Assembly: GCA_013398055.1 (NCBI GenBank)
Contig: VZRS01002789.1
Coordinates: forward strand, 1,241,916-1,305,915
Reading direction: 5' to 3'
DNA: 64,000 nucleotides
Source: Ifrita kowaldi
Taxonomy: Eukaryota > Chordata > Aves > Passeriformes > Cinclosomatidae
Below the pieces are notes generated by a model, which made no database searches, was not told where the DNA came from, and was given only the letters and a program-made list of their open reading frames with translations. Below are positions 12,001-26,237 of this stretch, piece after piece; position 1 is the first letter of the stretch; each line of letters opens with the position of its first letter. Position numbers and translations under genes: made by a program.

Positions 12001-15000
12001 CCATTTTTTTTTTTGCTGCACGCTCTTGCTTTTAAGACAATTGGAGCAAAATGAGATGCAGGTCAATGTTGGCTTTTTTTCCTTTGGAAAGATTGCATGT
12101 CCCAAAACCAGTACCACCATTTCCTTTTTACCTATGTAGCAGCCTGCTGGGAAAAGTAAGATTTAACCATTTAAACATTGCAAGGCCATTGCAGAAGAGA
12201 ACTCTTTTTTTTTTTTTCCTCCGAGGAATATAATGGAGGTTCATCTTGTTTTGTGAAATTTTAAGGATTAACGATAACTAAAGAAAGACTTTCCCATCAT
12301 GCCATAAGTGTAGCTGCTAAATGGTAAAAGGCAAGCATATGTTCTTCTGTCCAGGCAGTTAATGTGAAACTTTGCGTGGTTTAGTTAAGTGTGTATTATA
12401 CATTTTAATGCATTACTGCTGCATGGCTTATGCTGGATAGGACTGAAGCTTGGATATTATCCCAGTTGTGGCTGGAGTTGAAACGAGTAGTATTTTAATT
12501 AAACACACCGTTTTATACAAACGGACCTGAAATGCAATTCGGCTAATGAAATATTTCCCCAGACAGATTAGGAGGCAGCATGCTGTATCCATGGTGTTTG
12601 ACTGCAGATGGACTGTGTGAGCTGGAGGTGGTCTCAGAAGAACCGTTTGATCATTTTATTACCTGTGTTGATGCACAAATATGGATGTTAGCCAAACATC
12701 TTAGCCAGACTGATATTCTAATATAATTTACAGTATGTGTTTGGCTCCATTCTGCTCATTGAATGAAATTGTTGAAATGTAACAGATTGCATCAGCTTTT
12801 GGAGTCTTCTCTGTTGTTTTTACTTCTCTACAGGTGAGGAATCTTGTGGCATATATGCTTAAGTTTACATTAACCTCCTTGTCATAGTTGTTATAACCGA
12901 GCCTAGAAAGCTCTGGGAAGTGGAGGCTTTGTGGGAATTTTCTGCCCAGCTAGGATGAAGCAGTATCTCTCTGCTTTCACGGTGCAGAGGGTCTCTGCTG
13001 ATGCCATGGGCTGCACTGGTGAGGGGTTGCACAGTTTGCATGTCTCTGCTGTGAGATGGAATAACTCAGGCAATCTGCTGTGTTGCACTACATAGAGGGA
13101 TAAAAAAAGCAATGCCACACATTCAGTGCTGGACTGACAGTCTGATGCCACAAACTCTCAACCAGACCAGCCATCATCCCACTGAGGTTATTTTCTGGAT
13201 AACTGCTGAGCCTGGACAAGAGCCTGGATATTCATCAGATGTCGATACTTTTTGCTTGAATGTCCCTCTGTTAGCTTGAAGTTCAGCTTTTCTTGGTACC
13301 GAGGTCCAGGCTATAATCAAAAAACCTTCTCTGAGGACTGAGCAGTGACCCGGACATCTCAGTGGTTAGAAGAAATCAGGAACACCAGAGATTAACTGCT
13401 GAATGATGGTTGAATTCTCTGTGCTTAGGAGTGGGGACAGCAATTTTACCTGTTAAGTGGAAGAACCTTCTCCTCCCTGCCTGGCCAGTCTAGCTACTAA
13501 GTAGTCAAGAGTGGAGCCCTTTGCAGCATCTACTCCTTGCCCAGTTCTTCCTGTTCTTCCTACTCCTCCTCAAGGTCCATCAGGGGACAAATATTTCCTC
13601 CCAGTCCCTCTGCAGCAAGGCTGTGACCATCTGATTAATGAAAGTACTTTTACGATCCCATTGCTAGGGGTATCTGGGCACATCACACAGTCTTTAATGT
13701 ATGTATCCGTAAAGCAGTTGTGTGAGGTAGGGAAATGACGTTACCCTTGTTTTACTGCTGGAGACCTGAAACTAATGGCTTGCTTGAGATCTCAGAGGAA
13801 GAATGTTGCAGAGTGTGGATTCCCCTGCAGATCTGTCATGTCTTAGGCTAGTACTGTAAGCATCAGACCATCCTTTCCATCTTTCACTCTAGGTAGAGGT
13901 TACTCGTGTTTCTTCAATAACAGGAAGGAAACTTAACCCTTCAGACGATATATATTTACTGTGTATGTCAGATCATCTGCTGGTAAAAAGAATAAAAGTG
14001 GATGAGAAAGATGTATAAAACATATTTTAATGGCAAATCTTTTAGATCATAGTTTCCTGTATACAAATGGTGTAATATTTATCCCAGGTGCTCAAATGTG
14101 GTGTTGTATTTATAAAGATAATTGGAAAAACATGTTCTGTGAGTAAGAGTAACAGACATGCAGGCCGTAGGTCCTTCAGGGCATAAGTAGTCATAGGGGA
14201 GGTATATGTATATTATACACAATCAGTAGAAGAGTTTCCATAGGAAAAAGCCTTTTGAGTAAGCATTGAGTTATCTGCTTATCCAATGATGGCTGTTTTT
14301 CAAAGCGTAATATGTTGGCATGCATTTTTCTGTTTGATTTGTATTCCTGGTGAGACAGACCACACTTTCTGAGCAGCATCTTCAAGATTTTTGGACTGTT
14401 TTGTTGCACATGGAGGAGAGAAACTATTGCTCCATCTCTGGAGAGAAAAAATTCTCTGTTTATTAGGGCATCTTGTTTACCAGGATTCCTCTTCAGAATA
14501 TGCTTTAACAGACCCAATTTCAATCTACAGAAACTGTTTACAGCTGAGTTTTGATTCCTGTAAGAAAATGTTTTTTAATGAAAAATGATCCAGATTCATT
14601 ATTCTATACATCCATTAGCCTTTTTTGATTGAGCTGTAGGAGTACCAAGCAACATCCATCCCTTAAGCATGTATTTACAGTCATGGATCTGATTTCTTCT
14701 GTTTCATTACATCCAACAGATCAGGGACTTCAAAACAGCCAGTTGTTCATAGCAGGGGCTAATTCTAACTCCTTCCCTTGGCTCCTTCTACGTGTGTATT
14801 CAGTCCTCTACAGCCCCTCATACCATGCGGAGTAAGTGGGCAGCTGGAATCTACAGGGAGCTTGCCCCATGCTTAGCACCTCTGTGTCCACGCTGCCGAG
14901 CAGTTGCCGAGCAGAGGAGTGGTGTGGTTTATACCCTGATTGCCCAGTGCATCTTGGCTTGAGGTCCAGTTCAGATCCAGCCAGTCAAGAAACCAAGCAT

Positions 15001-16561
15001 TTGCAAAGGAGGAGGAAATCCAGGGGTCTACAGATCTCAAGATTTTACCCTTAGCTTTTCTCCAGGTAGTTTTGTCAGCCTCCAAGGACATAAAATGCTG
15101 ATAATGACACGACAGCACAGTCTGCTCCTGTAGATTAAGTTTCCCGTTTACCTTCAAGCCACATCAGGGAGCCTGGCTGAGAAGAGTTTGAGCACACAGT
15201 CACATGCCAAGGGATGTCTCCAGCTAACAAGACTATTCATGCTAGAAATGGCCAAAAATGGCCAAAGGCAGATGCAGACACTGCAGCATCCTCACATCTG
15301 CATTCGCCATGCCGGTTCCGCAGGCCAGCGGAGCTCTGTGGGGCTCTTGCATTGACAGCTGCGGCAACTCTGCTCTCACTGGGGGGAGCAGTCAGACTCT
15401 GTGACAGATACACCAGTGAGAGGACAATGTGAGCTGCCTGGAAGGATGAAAAATGACACAGCATCTGAACTTTTCAGGGGGATAAATAATGGGACAGAAC
15501 TGTCTTGAAATGGGGTTTGCAGAAATAAATGCTTCCTAGAGCATGACATAAAGGTAAAATACTTGCAAGAGCTTTCAGAGAACTTGAATCCAATTAATGT
15601 GTCATAAGAAATTATTTCCAACCTTGTCAGCCATTTTAAACTTATCTGCCATCTGTTAGAGAAACCTAAAATCTTTGGGTAAAATGCTAATCAGGAAAGC
15701 AGCACTTCATACCTATTCCCTCACTTTGCCTGCCCCAGCAGAGTAGCACAGATTTTCCATTTATGAGGACTTGGGATGGGTGAGGGACAGGAGGGAGAGT
15801 GAGAAATCCCCTACAAACTCTCTGAGTCCATGAGCTCAGCATAAATATGAGGAAAAGAGACGTAAGACCCATTTTATGTCATCTATGAGGTATACACAGG
15901 GCAGGTTGTGTAGCATCTTTGGGAAATAACTGACTTTTGGTCAACCAGTAGCTTACTGTTGTAATAGGGAAGCTGAACTTGCGATGTTTAGGGACAAATC
16001 CACACCTCATTGAGATGCTCCTGAAGGTTACCGAAGCACAGGATGTCTGCATGAGCAGAGTACCTAACATCACCAGCTGAAAGCGTGGCCATTGACTTTG
16101 CCACAAGCCTCTCAAACACTGAGAGGTGATCCTGTGCCCTGACTGTCCTTTTGGTGGCATCAACCACTGGGAGCAGAATCACAGCTCTTGGGCTTGCTGA
16201 GGGAGACACAGTTGTTCAAGAGCAGAATAAGGGTCCTCAAGTCCATATCCTGTTCAGTAAAACATATAATTATCCCAGGTTTTGCCTGTGTTCTGCACCC
16301 ATATGGTTTTCTATATTTTCAGTTTTCCTGCAGTAATTGGCTTTGGACAAATTCAAAGTAAGCTGATATTTTCCACCTTAAATTTTTTTTTGCTGATGAT
16401 AAAGGCACAGCTTTTTGCTATTTTAGTGTCATGTGGGAGAGCAGCTTTAACAGTGTGCAGAGACTGTCTAGAAGTTCTCTGTGCTTCCAGATTCTCTGTG
16501 AGAGCGTATTCTGAGACAGCTGAGTGCCTGAAGCAGTTTGATTTCTGTTTTCCTCCTGCAG
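9029..16561 (+). other. FAT3: FAT3 intron
   Basis: This is a 7,533-bp phase-0 intron with donor gtaatt and acceptor gttttcctcctgcag. It has an A-rich simple repeat at 10370-10470 and short T-runs near 9573-9584 and 12202-12217. A CpG-retaining AT-rich segment around 12480-12660 holds a perfect 6-bp inverted repeat. Open frames here, such as those on the minus strand at 15879-16209, show no recognisable domain. No transposable element was identified with confidence. Confidence 0.9.
10370..10470. repeat. A-rich simple repeat (AAAC/AACC type)
   Basis: A run of about 14 A is followed by ggggg, then caaacaaacaaacaaaacc and degenerate aaaccaaa units. It could be a decayed poly(A)-like microsatellite. 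No adjoining retroelement body is recognisable. Confidence 0.85.
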
Positions 16562-17030
16562 ATTGTCGCTGGCAAACTCTGGTTCCAGTTGGATTGCGGA
16601 AGTGGCCCAGGAATCCTGGGAATTTCTGGCAGGGCCGTTAATGATGGAAGCTGGCATTCAGTCTTCCTGGAGCTGAACCGCAATTTCACGAGCTTGTCCC
16701 TGGACGACAGCTACGTGGAGCGCCGCAAAGCCCCCCTCTACTTCCAGACGCTCAGCACGGACAGCTCCGTCTACTTTGGCGCCCAGGTCCAAGTGGATAA
16801 CGTCCGCAGCCTGACTGACAAGAGGACAACACAGGTCCTGAGCGGCTTCCAGGGCTGCCTGGACTCAGTAGTCCTAAATAACAATGAGCTGCCACTCCAG
16901 AACAAGCGCAGCAGCTTCGCAGAAGTGGTTGGCCTGACGGAGTTGAAGCTTGGCTGCGTCCTTTATCCCGATGCCTGCGAGAGACATCCCTGCCAGAACG
17001 GCGGTACCTGTACTGCCGTGCCATCTGGTG
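16562..17030 (+). CDS. FAT3: FAT3 exon: rest of laminin G and start of EGF
   Basis: This 469-nt exon runs from phase 0 to phase 1. The acceptor is ttcctcctgcag and the donor is tctggtg|gtaaat. It opens with IVAGKLWFQLDCGSG and completes the laminin G domain. Visible features are the ISGRAVNDGSWHSVFLEL segment, an N-x-T glycosylation sequon in NRNFTSL, and the domain-closing GFQGCLDSVVLNNNELPL with a final LGC cysteine. It then starts an EGF-like repeat (DACERHPCQNGGTC) that is finished by the next exon. The exon is richer in G+C and CpG than its introns, as expected for coding DNA. Its role is extracellular structure and binding in the stalk of FAT3. Confidence 0.97.
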
Positions 17031-20000
17031 GTAAATGTTTTCATTACTTTATGGGCTTCCCCCTCCCCGTTTTCCTCTGTAATTTATTGCCAGGGATGGT
17101 TTTATGCAGCAACATGCTTGAAAAATCTCATGAACTCTATAAAACTCTGATAGGTATTGCAAATTGGGTAAAAGCTGTTTGCTCTATAAATAACAGTGAA
17201 ATGGTGCCCCTTCTTATTGCATTAGTGTTCCAGGAGGAAATTGATTTATTGGCTGTTAGGATAATCCTATTTCTATAGAAACCAATAGAATTACAATTAC
17301 TGTAATGTTCAGCTGGATTTTTCAGGATCCATTTACAGCATCCTTACAGCACTGAGGGCTGTACACAAAGATGGTGGTTTCAAACATCCATCACAGATGC
17401 AACAGCAGTGTTGCCTTACTCTGTTTCCGAAGCTGTCACAAATAATTACTGAGCTGTCCACAAACACCTTCATCCTTTTGTAAGTGAGTAATTTGGTTAC
17501 ATGTCTGCATTGAAAATAGCAAGTTGGGCCCATTATAAACCCCTCCTGAACTGTATTTTACAGCTTTCTTGGAGGCCTAAGTACTCTAAGGTCTAAGTAA
17601 TATTATCCAAATTTTATAGAGCATTGATTTGAGCTGTGCTTGTGTTGGAGTTTCCTATCCAGTGGTTATGTGGTGGTTTGTGTGATTTGATACCAGTGAC
17701 TTATTGTAGTGCACAAGTTACCAGAACAGTCAGCATGTTAGCAGGGGAAAAGCAAATGGCACGCATGTAGAACACTCCTTCTCAGGCAGTTCTCTCTCTG
17801 TGCTGTAGGAGTTTCCCTTCCAATTCCCCATACTGTATTAGCATGCAGCATTGCACACCTTTTCTGGCAGAATAAGACTTCCTCTGAAAAGGAGAGTGCT
17901 CAACAGAGAGGTTTTTTGCAAGTTCAGAGCTTTCCATCCACTTACTGTCAGTGAGTTTTGGTCATGGTTCCCTAGGGGAGTTCCCACTAAACTCCTGTTT
18001 TATGGAGCATTTAACCACTGTCCCAGGGCTTTCTGCTTTAATGTGTCCATGCAGTTCCCTTGCACCCATAGTTATTATTTCTGGTTTTCATTAGTTCAAG
18101 CCTGGCTCTCATATTTCCTTTTGGAGTCTCCTCCACCACGCAGATTTCTTAGGCCTAAACTTCTGATCAGTTCAAGACCGACTTGTGGTGAGATCTGAGC
18201 AAAACTGTGATAAGTGTCTCAGTTGGATAACCCCACCCTTATAAAGTAAGTCCTGACAATGTGGATTTGTCCTTGCTGGGCTGTCTCAGCTAGCATCCCC
18301 TCTGGATCTTTGGCTTTGATTCAGCCACCTCTTCTCCCATGCTATCACAAATGATGCATCAGGGATGCTATCGGCTTTGCCGTTGATGGAAAGAGATGGG
18401 AGGACAGCTGGGAGGAATGAAGCACAGCCCTGGCGATTCAGGATGTGCTGTGGGGCATGAGGAGAACCGTTGCTCTGTGTGTGTTTGTCCTTAAGCATCT
18501 TTATTTACTAAGGGAAGGAGAGAAAAGGAGGGCTATACAACAAGGGCAAAAGAAAATCATTCTGAGACAGAAGGTTGCTGCAACCACTGGCGGAATTGCA
18601 AAGGATGATTACTGAAGTTCCTAGGAAATATGGCTGTAGTATGTACAGGAACGTATGTGTGATGGCTTTGATTCAGAGTCCATACTTAATAAATTAGGTT
18701 AACCATTCTCCTCACATCCTAGGAAGCATGAGAACAGCTCCTTCTATTGATTTTATTTGAGTCTACTTACGGTATTGCTCAGCAATCTCATGATGAGTAA
18801 ATTGAAACCTTTCTAACAAAACTCTTTACAGTAATTCTTTTTTTCCCAGTGCCATGTGCATGCCAATTCAAACTGAGGGGAGACACGGGGTAGGGGAGAA
18901 GTGGCACTGAAGTTTGGACCCGTCTTTATTACTGGAATGGCAAATACCATTTTCATGTCAACAGAATTCTCTGCTGGAAAGCAGTCACAGAACTGATTTA
19001 ACTTGCCTGCTTTCCTGCCTCGGCGAGGGGCATGTGCCCTGCAGGGATGTTTTGGCTGCCTGCCGTCAAAAAATCTGTTTGCTGTTTTTACTGTCTCAGC
19101 AGTGTGTGTAAATAAAGGATTGTTATAAAGCTATAATTCCAGTGCAGTGGGCCCTGACTGTATGTCGGTGGTTCTACAGCCCAGCCCATAAGGAAAAGGC
19201 ATGGGCATTTGTGCTTCCACTAGGCAAAGCAATTCTCTTGTTAGTGTCCTCCATATGCAGAAAGGCCACGTAATTAAAGTCTAAAAGCACAGGAGTCCAA
19301 CAGCATTGCAAACCCTAGTTGCAGAGCCACAAATTGTAATGTGCATTTAAGAACCATCAAGCATTGCACTTGCTGACATAGATGTTAGCATCTGACATAG
19401 AAGCTGACTCCCATTTAAAATAGAAAAAAAAACCCTCTTCATTTTTTAAGAATTTTCTTAGAATGAAAACAGCGGCTTTTTTCTTTTTTGTTGAGGGGAG
19501 GAATACACAAAATGCACAATGCAAAGGTCCTTTTCCCAATCACAGGGCATTCGGTAGCATCAGGATCTCTTGACTAATATTTTCTATGGTATTATCCTCC
19601 TTTTTAAGTTTTTGGAGAATAATGTTCCTTTTCCTAAACAGAGAGTACTTGGCATAAGATTTGTTTTAATAAATACATCCTCTAATTTGAATTTTACAAA
19701 GCAGATTTCATATGCTGTTAACATCCTTTTTGTTATGGACAACCTACTGTGCTTTACAAGAAAATTAGGGGAGAGAAAAAGAAAGCTGAGATTTATAGCT
19801 AACTTAAGAAGAAAACAGTCAAGCAAAGGTTACCCAACATTATAACATGAAAGAGTTGCTGGCTACATACCAGAAGTCAAAGAGGCTGTGTCTGATTTAC
19901 ATATAATTTGCATATATGGAACATCTACAACACAAACCTCTATAACAGCATTCCTGTTGTGAGTTCTTCCTTTCAGTAGAAATGCCTGCTGCCCTGTTCA

Positions 20001-23000
20001 CCATTATTAAAAAGCTGCCTCGATTGCCTTTTTCTTCATCCTGTGGTTATGGGAATAGGGTCATATCATGGCCTTGTGTGGGGGAATTGCTAAATCAGTG
20101 CTCTGTATGCACCAGGAGTGTGTCCATGCCACTGCTGTTAGGGTTTGGATGGATGCATTCCCAGCGGCTCCGAAGCGCCTGCCGCAGGGCAGGGCTGTGC
20201 CTGGGCTGCACAGAGCTCAGAACTGACCACAGAGGTCTTGCTCCAAAGCAGGGCTGGCACAGAGCTAAGCTGACCTGTGCTGGCTCTTTCTGCCTGACCT
20301 CTCTGCATATGGAACAGGGCAGAATGGGGATGTCAGCCTGTGCAAGAGAGCACAGACAGCTCAGATGAGAACTCCAAGAGTACAGAAAAGACTCTGATTT
20401 CAAACTCTGGTTTCTGAGCAGCAGAAAGCGACCATGACATGAACCTCTGCTTGCTCTCATGGCAGCAGTGTTTGCCCAGTGATGCCAGTGGTTCAAGAGG
20501 GGGGACTGCGTGTTCAGAGGCCCCGTGGGGAAATCCACTGCATGCTTAAATAGGGCTGGCAGATGAGCACTCACTAGGTCTGACAGCTCAGGAGGCTCGT
20601 AGCAGAAAGACACATATTCAGTTTTAGAATAATTTTCTTGGGAGACGGTGGAAACCACAGCCCTGAAGTGTAGGCCACGTTCTTCCAGACTTTTTAGTCC
20701 CTGTCCATAAGTATGGGTCAGTAAAGCTATTTTTAAAGAAAGTTAACATTTTGAAACCTGACAAACAGCATGACTTTCAGAAACAGCTTGGTTCTTTGAA
20801 CTGAAATTTCCCAAGAAAATTCAACCAAGTGTTTAAAGTGTGGTTAAGCTGTAAGCTGCTGAATATGAGGCCTTAAAATGGGAAATGTCACACAACCTTA
20901 ATAATAGTGTGGCACTTCCAGGGCTGCCAATAGTAAATGTATGGTTATCTGCATGAGTAACAGCATGAGCAATCTCAGCAATAGAAAGCTTTACTGTAAT
21001 CGCATGCAAAGACTGCACCACGGTTTTCAACCACAGAAAGAAACCTCATGCTTGTAAAGCCTGCAATTGTAAGTATAGTTACTTCCTTTTAATTTGATCG
21101 GTCCTGTATACATCTGGCTTAGATTAAAGTAAGTGGCGTATATGAGTAGGCGATTTTATTTGAACATGAAGCATTTGAGTGGAAATATCTACTGAGTCAA
21201 GGACTGTGGGCAGAGTGTGAGGACCCAAAGTCATTGCTTTCCCCAGTCTTCACTTTTTCTTCTATTGTTTTTTCCTTTTTTCATGAACATAGTTATAATC
21301 CAAAGGGAGGAGAAAATACAACATGGCACTTGGGTGGTGGGTTTAATACATGTTTTAAATGCTGTTGGCAACATGACTCACGGCTAGTTTTGAGGATCAG
21401 GTAGTTCATAAGAAAGAAATAATGGAAAAATTAGTGTAATAATACCACAGAACTGACCTGGTCTTACTGATGTTCTTGATCTTGCTTTTTCACACACACA
21501 AACAACCCAGCACACTGTGATGTGAGTATACCAAATGCACGTCAATTAATTTTTAAAAGCTTTTCAGAAATTTTGTGGGTGTTTAATCTTTTTTATAGCT
21601 ATGATTATAGGCATCTTCTTTTAAATACACACTTTCAAAGCACATCCATGCCAATCCTCTCATGGAAAGCACTGTTTCAGCAAAGACTGAGATTCATTTT
21701 CATACCAACAAGTGGCAAGAGGCAATCATCTGTTTGAAGACAGATAAGTTAAATCTGGAGTGTCAGGACTGTGTATGGCTGAAGAACAGACACTTCTTGA
21801 AGGTGGCCTGGTTTGACTATAGACCTACCAAAATACAAATGCTGGGAGAGGTCCTCGTCACCTTCAGTAGTTCTCATCAGTTAACTTGCTATGTAACACT
21901 GTGTGGTCAATGCCAAGGGCAGGGCTGTTTCTGGACATTGAGTTTGTCAGGTCTAGCTGCACAGCAGGGAGAGAAACTACACAGAGACACAAATGGAAAA
22001 GCCAAAGCACGTTAACACATAAAAGCCAGCCTCTCTTGCATGGGATAAATAGAAACAGGAGCATACACATGTTCAGAAAAAAAAAAAAAATTGGCAGCAG
22101 TTGGGAGCATCCTCTTTAATAAAGCCAAGTAAACCTTAGGATAGACAGACATTCAGATGCTCAGGCTGGAATGCTACCAACAGAGATGTTCGCTACATAA
22201 CGACACCCCATCTGCTGATGGCACTGTGCCTGCCTTGTGCCACTGCCTCTGCTTCTTAAGTGCCAAGCAAACATAGGTACAGGCAGGGAGCCTGTGTAGT
22301 GTCCTGGCGTACTGCATGTTGCTCTTCAGTAAGGTCTGGGATGAAAAAGACCTTTTCTTCTGGACTGCCAAGAGAGCAGCGAGAGGAGCTGTTTGAGTCA
22401 CAGTGAGAAGGTAAGATTTAATTACATAGTTTACTCAGTACTCAGATGGGTGGAGGAGCATGAGAGAAACCTTATAAAACAACCAGTAAGCCCAAGACAT
22501 TGTGTGGACCTATGTCTACATAATGTTTTAGGTCGTGAATGATCTTTGATGTGAATCTTCTGATCATCGTCTCTCCCTGTGCTTCGCTTCCCACTTCCCA
22601 TTGTGGAGAGGCAAGGTCTCGGAGGGCAGGACCAGGCTGAGTTGAAAGACAGGTGGTCCCAAAGCCCTGAGCTGTATGCACTGAGGGTGCTGGGTCCTCA
22701 GCACCAGCTCTTTGGCTCCACAGACCCACTGCTGCTGCTCTGCAGGACTTGTTAATGTAGATACAGCCTAAAAAGGCTGTGTTGTTGCTCATAGCTTGTT
22801 GTTGCTCTTAGGTCAGCTATTGGTACGTGCTGCTATGGCACATGCTGAGAATGTTGTGGTCCCACCCTCGAAGCATTGCAGAGGTGTTTTCCAGAGCTTC
22901 CTATCTTTTTCCACTGATTTCCTCTGAAGAAATACAGTGGTGACATCGCAAAATTTGCTGCCTTGGAGAATGCAGATCAACATTTCTGGGAATGAAATAT

Positions 23001-26000
23001 TCATTCCTCTCAGAGGAAACTCAGATGGACTGTATCAACTTAAATAGTGGTGAATTTCCAAGACTTCAGTGCTTTCACTGTACACAGGATCAAGCCCTAC
23101 ATTTTTTAAAAGAGTTTTTTTCATCCCTTGCTGAGAGGATAGGGCACTGAGCCTTTTCTCATGCTTGAATGTGAGAAGTTTGCTTCTTGTTCTAAACAGG
23201 AGGGAAGAAATGAATGGTACATTACCAGGATATTAAATTAAAAGCATGATAAAAATTCTTTATTAGACCCAAGATGCACTCCCAGCCAGAAAGGTTTTCT
23301 TTACAATTTACCTTTGTCCACAGCCATGTGGCTGAAGTGTGCAGTAGCAGGCAAAATTACAGCCTCTGCTGAGAGATTTGGAGAAGGATTAAAGGTCTGG
23401 CAGGTCTTCTGGCTGAGCTGCTATATGCTGTCTACTGAGCCATCATATCAGCTCTTGTCTTCCCTACTCCATGAATTTTGACATATGCTTTGCCGTGCTG
23501 GAGACCTCCCGGGTGAATGCTCTGCAGCTCTGAGCATGTGTGTCCTGTGTCTTCTGCCAGTGGCTTGGACTTGGCAGGTGTATGGCAGGGAATCCAACGA
23601 GGGGAAACACCCATGATAAATATGGTAATTTAACACTGTCTTGTTTTAGTGCCTTTTTTATTTCTGCCTTTGGTAGTTAGAATCTATAGTGAACACTTTA
23701 GTCTTCTAACATCTGATGTGTGTTCCACCATCATTAAATCAAATTTGGTGAAAAATGTAGGCTTTCAGAAGCAGACTTTTATTTTGGTCCTGTTCATCCA
23801 CTGCCGAACAGGGCTCTGACCCATCTGGTGCATTCAGTTTCATCTCCTCTTAGGATAAAATGCATAAATCCATGTTCCTTTAATAGTTGGTGGTAAAAGC
23901 GTCTTTTTAAATCAAATCAATACTTCCCAAGTTTTCTACAATGCACAAACGTAAAGAGAATATGTTACAGAATGAGAACCTAGAACTTAGTCAGCTGAAA
24001 CACAAGACATGAAAGTGGTTCAAAGGCTTTGTCTTATAAATGATTGGTACCTAAGAACTTAGTTAAAAAACAACAGAAACTGGACTTTTAGCATCACTTT
24101 AGAGTTTTGGAGGTTTATAAAATACCAGATAACAAATAGAATAACACATATAGTCTGCTGTTATATAAGGCAACAGAATTGATTATGAATAAAGTGGTTT
24201 ATATTTGAATTGAACATTGTCCTTTCATTTAAACTCATTGGGACTGTAAAAAACATACAAAACATTACTGTAAATTTTTGAACTATAGATGTCACTGTTC
24301 AGTCATAAAAACGAAGCACTGAAACAGCTTTATTTATTCATGCTGTGAATTCTACCTACAGTCACAGGTTTGTAATTCTTCAGACCCAGATCTCTATAGG
24401 TCCAGAAAGCTGTTCACGTTGTCTGAGTGAGATTTTTTTTTTTTAAGACACAAAAAGAAATAATCCCATCTTGCTGATGCTGACTAAATGTGCTTTCTGG
24501 GAAGCCCAAAAGTTGAATTATTTATCTTCTTAACTCTGTAACCTTGGAAAGACCAGTGTGTCTGTCTCCCTTCTTGCAGCAGGACAATGAAACAGCATGA
24601 TATTTGAGATCTATTTCATTTATCCTCAGTTAAATAGCGTTGGACTGAGTATGCCAGCAAGTCTGGTTCCAAGTTAGTTCTGAAAACCCTGTCCTCATGA
24701 AAGAATTCAATTAGAGTAACTGAACAAGATGAATTGAACCGTATAGGACATAAAAGATGTGGGAGTCTTAATGCAGAATTGCTTTGTCCTTATGCCTCCA
24801 CTGGGCTTTTCCATATTGTTTCCATGAAGTTCTTTTCCTTGTAACTGTGCTGGAAATTCCTGCCATGTTTGCAGAAAGATTAACTTTTAAAGCAAGTATT
24901 TGGGAGTTTTTTCCAGGTGTATAGATATAGAAAGTTTTTAAAAATATGTTTTAAAGGGTCGCCCCTGACAGATGATATTTCCACTACATCAGCTTGATTG
25001 CCAATAATTTTGACACTGGATTGAGTTGCGCTCAACCATTTCAGCTCTAACTGCGGCCGTATTAATGGCAGGAAGGTTCCTTGTTTCAGTTGCTTAATAT
25101 GCTACATTCGGTAACTATGTGAACCTCATAACTGGAGCTTGAACCTTGCCTGCACATCTGTTTAGGACATTCGGATTGTGTAAGGAGCTTTTTAAAAGAT
25201 CAGCCAAAGTTTTTATACAGATGTCCAGGAAAATTTTGCTAGCTCGACAACTCTAACTTAGAAGTCTTCTGTTTCCAAGGACCATCTCATGGCTTTCACA
25301 GCCTACATGTTCCGTGCTCTTTTCAAGCAAAAAAAGCACTCAGATTTCCGTATCCAGTTCACAACATTAAGAGATGCACTGCCTCACAGGATTTCTTTGT
25401 GACTTTAAATAAGGCATTTATTAATGGCACTATGCCATATGAAATCACAAGGAGAGGAAAAGGAAAAAAAGAATTTGTCATTTGATACTTGGCAGGGTGA
25501 GCTGATGTGTTTAAAATTTTTTTTTTTTTTTTTGCTCCTGTGTTGGCAAAAAACAGAAATGGGACTTCAATCCCTGACAGGGTCCCCCTCCACTTGAGTG
25601 CTGTTATGTCTGATGTATTGCAGTCAGTGATTAATCAGAACTTGATAGCACACACTGAACATAGTCAGCTCTGATTAGGGCTGGTATTGCCCAGGTCAGC
25701 TGGTATTTTGAAGTTTATAGTTTCTGCCTTGATGATGCACTTTATAAAACTGATGTTTTATTACTGTCACATCCCCATTGTGTCGTCCTTGTAAAGAGCA
25801 GAGGTGGAAAAGCCGTCAGCTGATGTGTTTGTTCCTTGGCGAGGCCCCCAAAGGAGAGTAGACTGCCGCTATCAGCAAACATTTTCAAAAATGTTGGAAA
25901 TACATCCTTGATGTAGAATGTTTCTTGTTATGAAAGATGTTCATGGATGACGTTTATTCTTACCTGAATCATGACAATTAGGATGGTCTGGGCTGCAGCA

Positions 26001-26237
26001 ATTCTTCTGGTCCCTGGTTGTTGACATGAGCTCTGATTGTCTGAGCATCTCAGATAAACAAACTCTTGACTAGCATTAATGTGGACCACATGGACAGACC
26101 AGAATGAGTGTAAGCATCCCCTTGCGCCCACAGTACAATATATTTTTCGGTGTAAAGCAGCCAAATGGGTCCTCTTGGTTTTAGACAGACTCAGTGGTAG
26201 GAGTCTAATTTCCCTCTCTCTGTCCCTCACCTCCCAG
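17031..26237 (+). other. FAT3: FAT3 intron (longest complete intron in window)
   Basis: This is a 9,207-bp phase-1 intron with donor gtaaat and acceptor ctcacctcccag. It lacks recognisable young transposons. It includes a GC-richer block near 20060-20560, where a minus-strand open frame of 187 codons occurs but resembles nothing I know. A segment at 24950-25265 keeps an unusual number of CpG sites for AT-rich DNA. A T-run of about 19 nt lies at 25515-25533. The rest is unremarkable. Confidence 0.88.

Noticed and set aside
15879..16209. Minus-strand overlapping open frames in the intron before 16562.
   Set aside because: They were considered as a processed pseudogene, but no protein family was recognised and no poly(A) tail or target duplication is visible.
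20095..20658. Minus-strand open frame of 187 codons inside a FAT3 intron, the longest not explained by FAT3.
   Set aside because: It sits in a GC-richer block where stops are rarer, has no recognisable domain, signal peptide or splice context, and competing frames are open over the same bases. A chance frame is more likely; cross-species codon conservation would be needed to revive it.
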